This document shows, piece after piece, positions 46,940-48,719 of a stretch of DNA of 48,719 bases (position 1 is its first letter; each line of letters starts with the position of its first letter). This DNA comes from Herminiimonas sp. CN (GTDB lineage Bacteria; Pseudomonadota; Gammaproteobacteria; Burkholderiales; Burkholderiaceae_D), in contig NZ_AVCC01000017.1 in assembly GCF_000622895.1 (NCBI RefSeq), forward strand, positions 1 through 48,719. The letters are read 5' to 3'. The notes below the pieces were generated by a model, which saw only the letters and a program-made list of their open reading frames with translations, searched no databases and was not told the origin of the DNA. The translations under genes and the position numbers were made by a program.

Positions 46940-48661
46940 ATGCTTGCCGACCAAAAACAACAGATTCTCGACCTTTTCAACGCGGCGCTGGCGCCTTTGC
47001 TGGCCGGCACCGAGGTGCCAGCGAATGTCACGCTGGAGCGTCCGCGCGACCCGGCGCATGGCGATGTCGCCTGCAATATCGCGATGCAGCTGTCACGCCA
47101 ATTAAAGAAGAATCCGCGTGAGCTGGCGCAGGCGATCGTGGCCGCCTTGATGGCGCAAGCCGCCGACGGGAACTTGATCGCAGCGGCCGAGATCGCCGGC
47201 CCCGGCTTCATCAACCTGCGGCTGTCGGCCGCCGCGCGGCAGTCGGTGGTCAGGACCGTGCTGACCGAGGCCGCGCAGTACGGCAAGAGCACGCTCGGCG
47301 CCGGCCAGAAGGTGGTGGTCGAATTCGTCTCCGCCAATCCGACCGGCCCCTTGCACGTCGGCCACGGCCGCCAGGGCGCGCTGGGCGATGCGCTGGCGGC
47401 GCTACTCGATGCGCAGGGTTACGCTGTCACGCGCGAGTTCTATTACAACGATGCCGGGGTCCAGATCGGCAACCTGGCGCTGTCGGTGCAGGCCCGCGCG
47501 ATGGGCCTGACGCCGCTCGACGACGCCTGGCCGGCAGCGGCCTACAACGGCGATTACATCGACGACATCGCCCAGGATTTCCTGGCCGGCAAGACCGTGG
47601 CCGCCAGCGACGGCGCGCCGGTGACCGCCAGCGGCGTGGTCGACGACATCGACTCGATCCGCCAGTTTGCGGTCACTTACTTGCGCCGCGAGCAAGACCT
47701 GGACTTGCTGGCCTTCGGCGTCAAGTTCGATAATTACTATCTGGAATCGTCGCTGTACAGCGACAGCAAGGTCACCGCCACCGTCGAGACGCTGGTGCAA
47801 GCCGGCAAGACCTACGAGCAGGATGGCGCGCTGTGGCTGCGCACCACCGACTACGGCGACGACAAGGACCGCGTGATGAAAAAGTCCGACGGCACCTATA
47901 CCTACTTCGTGCCGGACGTCGCCTACCACATCACCAAGTGGCAGCGCGGCTACGCCAAGGCGATCAATATCCAGGGCTCCGACCACCACGGCACCATCGC
48001 CCGCGTGCGCGCCGGCCTGCAGGCGGTCGACATGGGCATCCCGCAGGGTTATCCGGATTACGTGCTGCACAAGATGGTGACCGTGATGAAGAACGGCGAA
48101 GAGGTGAAAATCTCCAAGCGCGCCGGCTCCTATGTCACGGTGCGCGACCTGATCGAATGGTCGGCCGGCGAGAACAACGCCGGCGACCTGACGCGCGGGC
48201 GCGACGCAGTGCGCTTCTTCCTGATCTCACGCAAGGCCGATACCGAATTCGTGTTCGATGTCGATGTCGCGCTGGCGCAATCGGATGAAAATCCGGTGTA
48301 TTACGTGCAGTACGCGCATGCGCGGATCTGCCGCATGCTGGAGCTGTGGGGCGGCGACACGGCCACCCTGGCAGCAGTCGACCTGGTGCCGCTGACGGCC
48401 CCGCGCGAAGCGGCGCTGCTGGCCAAGCTGGCCGAATATCCGGACGCGCTGCAGCATGCGCTGGAAGAACTGGGCCCGCACCAGGTGGCGTTTTACCTGC
48501 GCGATCTGGCGGGCGAATTGCATAGCTACTACAATGCGGAACGGGTGCTGGTCGATGATGCGGCACTGAAGATGGCGCGGCTGGCACTGGTGTGCGCCAC
48601 CCGGCAAGTTTTGCAGAACGGCCTGGCGCTGATCGGCGTCTCGGCTCCAGAGAAGATGTAA
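46940..48661 (+). CDS. argS: Arginyl-tRNA synthetase ArgS
   Basis: Charges tRNA-Arg with arginine. 573 aa, class I. The HIGH motif is HVGH at about residues 139-142 in [14 protein letters not shown]; the KMSKS-like motif is ISKRAGS in [22 protein letters not shown]. The N-terminal Add1 tRNA-recognition domain (about 1-110) and the C-terminal anticodon domain are complete. The start is the ATG 5' of [18 protein letters not shown] at 46879-46884 is a possible -10 element. Confidence 0.98.
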   Translation: MLADQKQQILDLFNAALAPLLAGTEVPANVTLERPRDPAHGDVACNIAMQLSRQLKKNPRELAQAIVAALMAQAADGNLIAAAEIAGPGFINLRLSAAARQSVVRTVLTEAAQYGKSTLGAGQKVVVEFVSANPTGPLHVGHGRQGALGDALAALLDAQGYAVTREFYYNDAGVQIGNLALSVQARAMGLTPLDDAWPAAAYNGDYIDDIAQDFLAGKTVAASDGAPVTASGVVDDIDSIRQFAVTYLRREQDLDLLAFGVKFDNYYLESSLYSDSKVTATVETLVQAGKTYEQDGALWLRTTDYGDDKDRVMKKSDGTYTYFVPDVAYHITKWQRGYAKAINIQGSDHHGTIARVRAGLQAVDMGIPQGYPDYVLHKMVTVMKNGEEVKISKRAGSYVTVRDLIEWSAGENNAGDLTRGRDAVRFFLISRKADTEFVFDVDVALAQSDENPVYYVQYAHARICRMLELWGGDTATLAAVDLVPLTAPREAALLAKLAEYPDALQHALEELGPHQVAFYLRDLAGELHSYYNAERVLVDDAALKMARLALVCATRQVLQNGLALIGVSAPEKM

Positions 48662-48672
48662 TCGGAAAAAGC

Positions 48673-48719
48673 ATGGCAACTCATCAAAAACAGAGCAGCA
48701 CTGCACACGCCAGTGCAGG
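48673..48719 (+). CDS. Start of a downstream gene, cut by the window edge
   Basis: ATG at 48673, 11 bp after the argS stop with GGAAAAAG upstream, opens MATHQKQSSTAHASA and runs off the window. In many betaproteobacteria argS is followed by a SPOR-domain protein gene and a dsbA-type gene; the polar, Gln/Ser-rich start is compatible with a SPOR protein but 15 residues prove nothing. Confidence 0.5.
   Translation, partial: MATHQKQSSTAHASA

Overview
The window looks like a piece of a betaproteobacterial chromosome, most likely Burkholderiales and probably Oxalobacteraceae (Herminiimonas/Collimonas/Herbaspirillum-like). I infer this from the high-GC coding sequence, the mnmG-rsmG-parA-parB-atpIBEFHAGDC order, a Burkholderiales-type trimeric porin, and the hemE-priA pair. 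It is origin-proximal core genome: it carries a perfect parS site and two DnaA-box clusters. I saw no rRNA, tRNA, CRISPR array, integrase or insertion sequence.

Layout. (1) 157-6620: a GMC-type flavin oxidoreductase followed by a complete branched-chain-amino-acid-type ABC importer (two ATPases, binding protein, two permeases), with a terminator-like hairpin between the binding protein and permease genes. (2) 7019-12085: parS, mnmG, rsmG, a LysE-type exporter, parA and parB. (3) 12251-19587: a hairpin-rich spacer, a strong sigma70 promoter, the whole F1Fo ATP synthase operon and its terminator. (4) 19638-24452: a CoA-binding protein and a PPK2 polyphosphate kinase (translationally coupled), a convergent GGDEF-EAL protein with a periplasmic CxxCH motif, and a small coiled-coil stress-type protein. 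(5) 24612-28488: hemE and priA, each preceded by a similarly organised DnaA-box cluster. (6) 28608-33103: a porin with an alanine-rich insertion, a PAS-GGDEF protein, an MscS channel and a small SRPBCC-like protein. (7) 33269-43449, all on the minus strand: two chemoreceptors with nearly the same signalling half and CheR/CheB-tether-like ends, flanking a phaC-orf-fabI-maoC/pta-ackA cluster. (8) 43657-48719: a Rep-type helicase, a small orphan ORF, an ASCH-like protein, argS and the first codons of another gene.

How it fits together. ParB bound at parS with ParA would segregate the origin region. The DnaA-box clusters around hemE put possible replication-initiator control on haem synthesis and on priA, or mark initiator-binding sites near the origin. 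The minus-strand PHA-type cluster couples a polyester synthase to enoyl reduction, acyl-CoA hydration/phosphotransacylation and acetate-kinase-type ATP formation, which suggests carbon overflow or low-oxygen metabolism. Two c-di-GMP enzymes and two chemoreceptors give the region a sensory flavour. Most genes are ordinary core genes. The parts most worth a second look are the duplicated DnaA modules, the haem-type c-di-GMP sensor, the porin insertion and its promoter, the Walker A substitution in the LivF-like ATPase, and several unexplained perfect or near-perfect palindromes.
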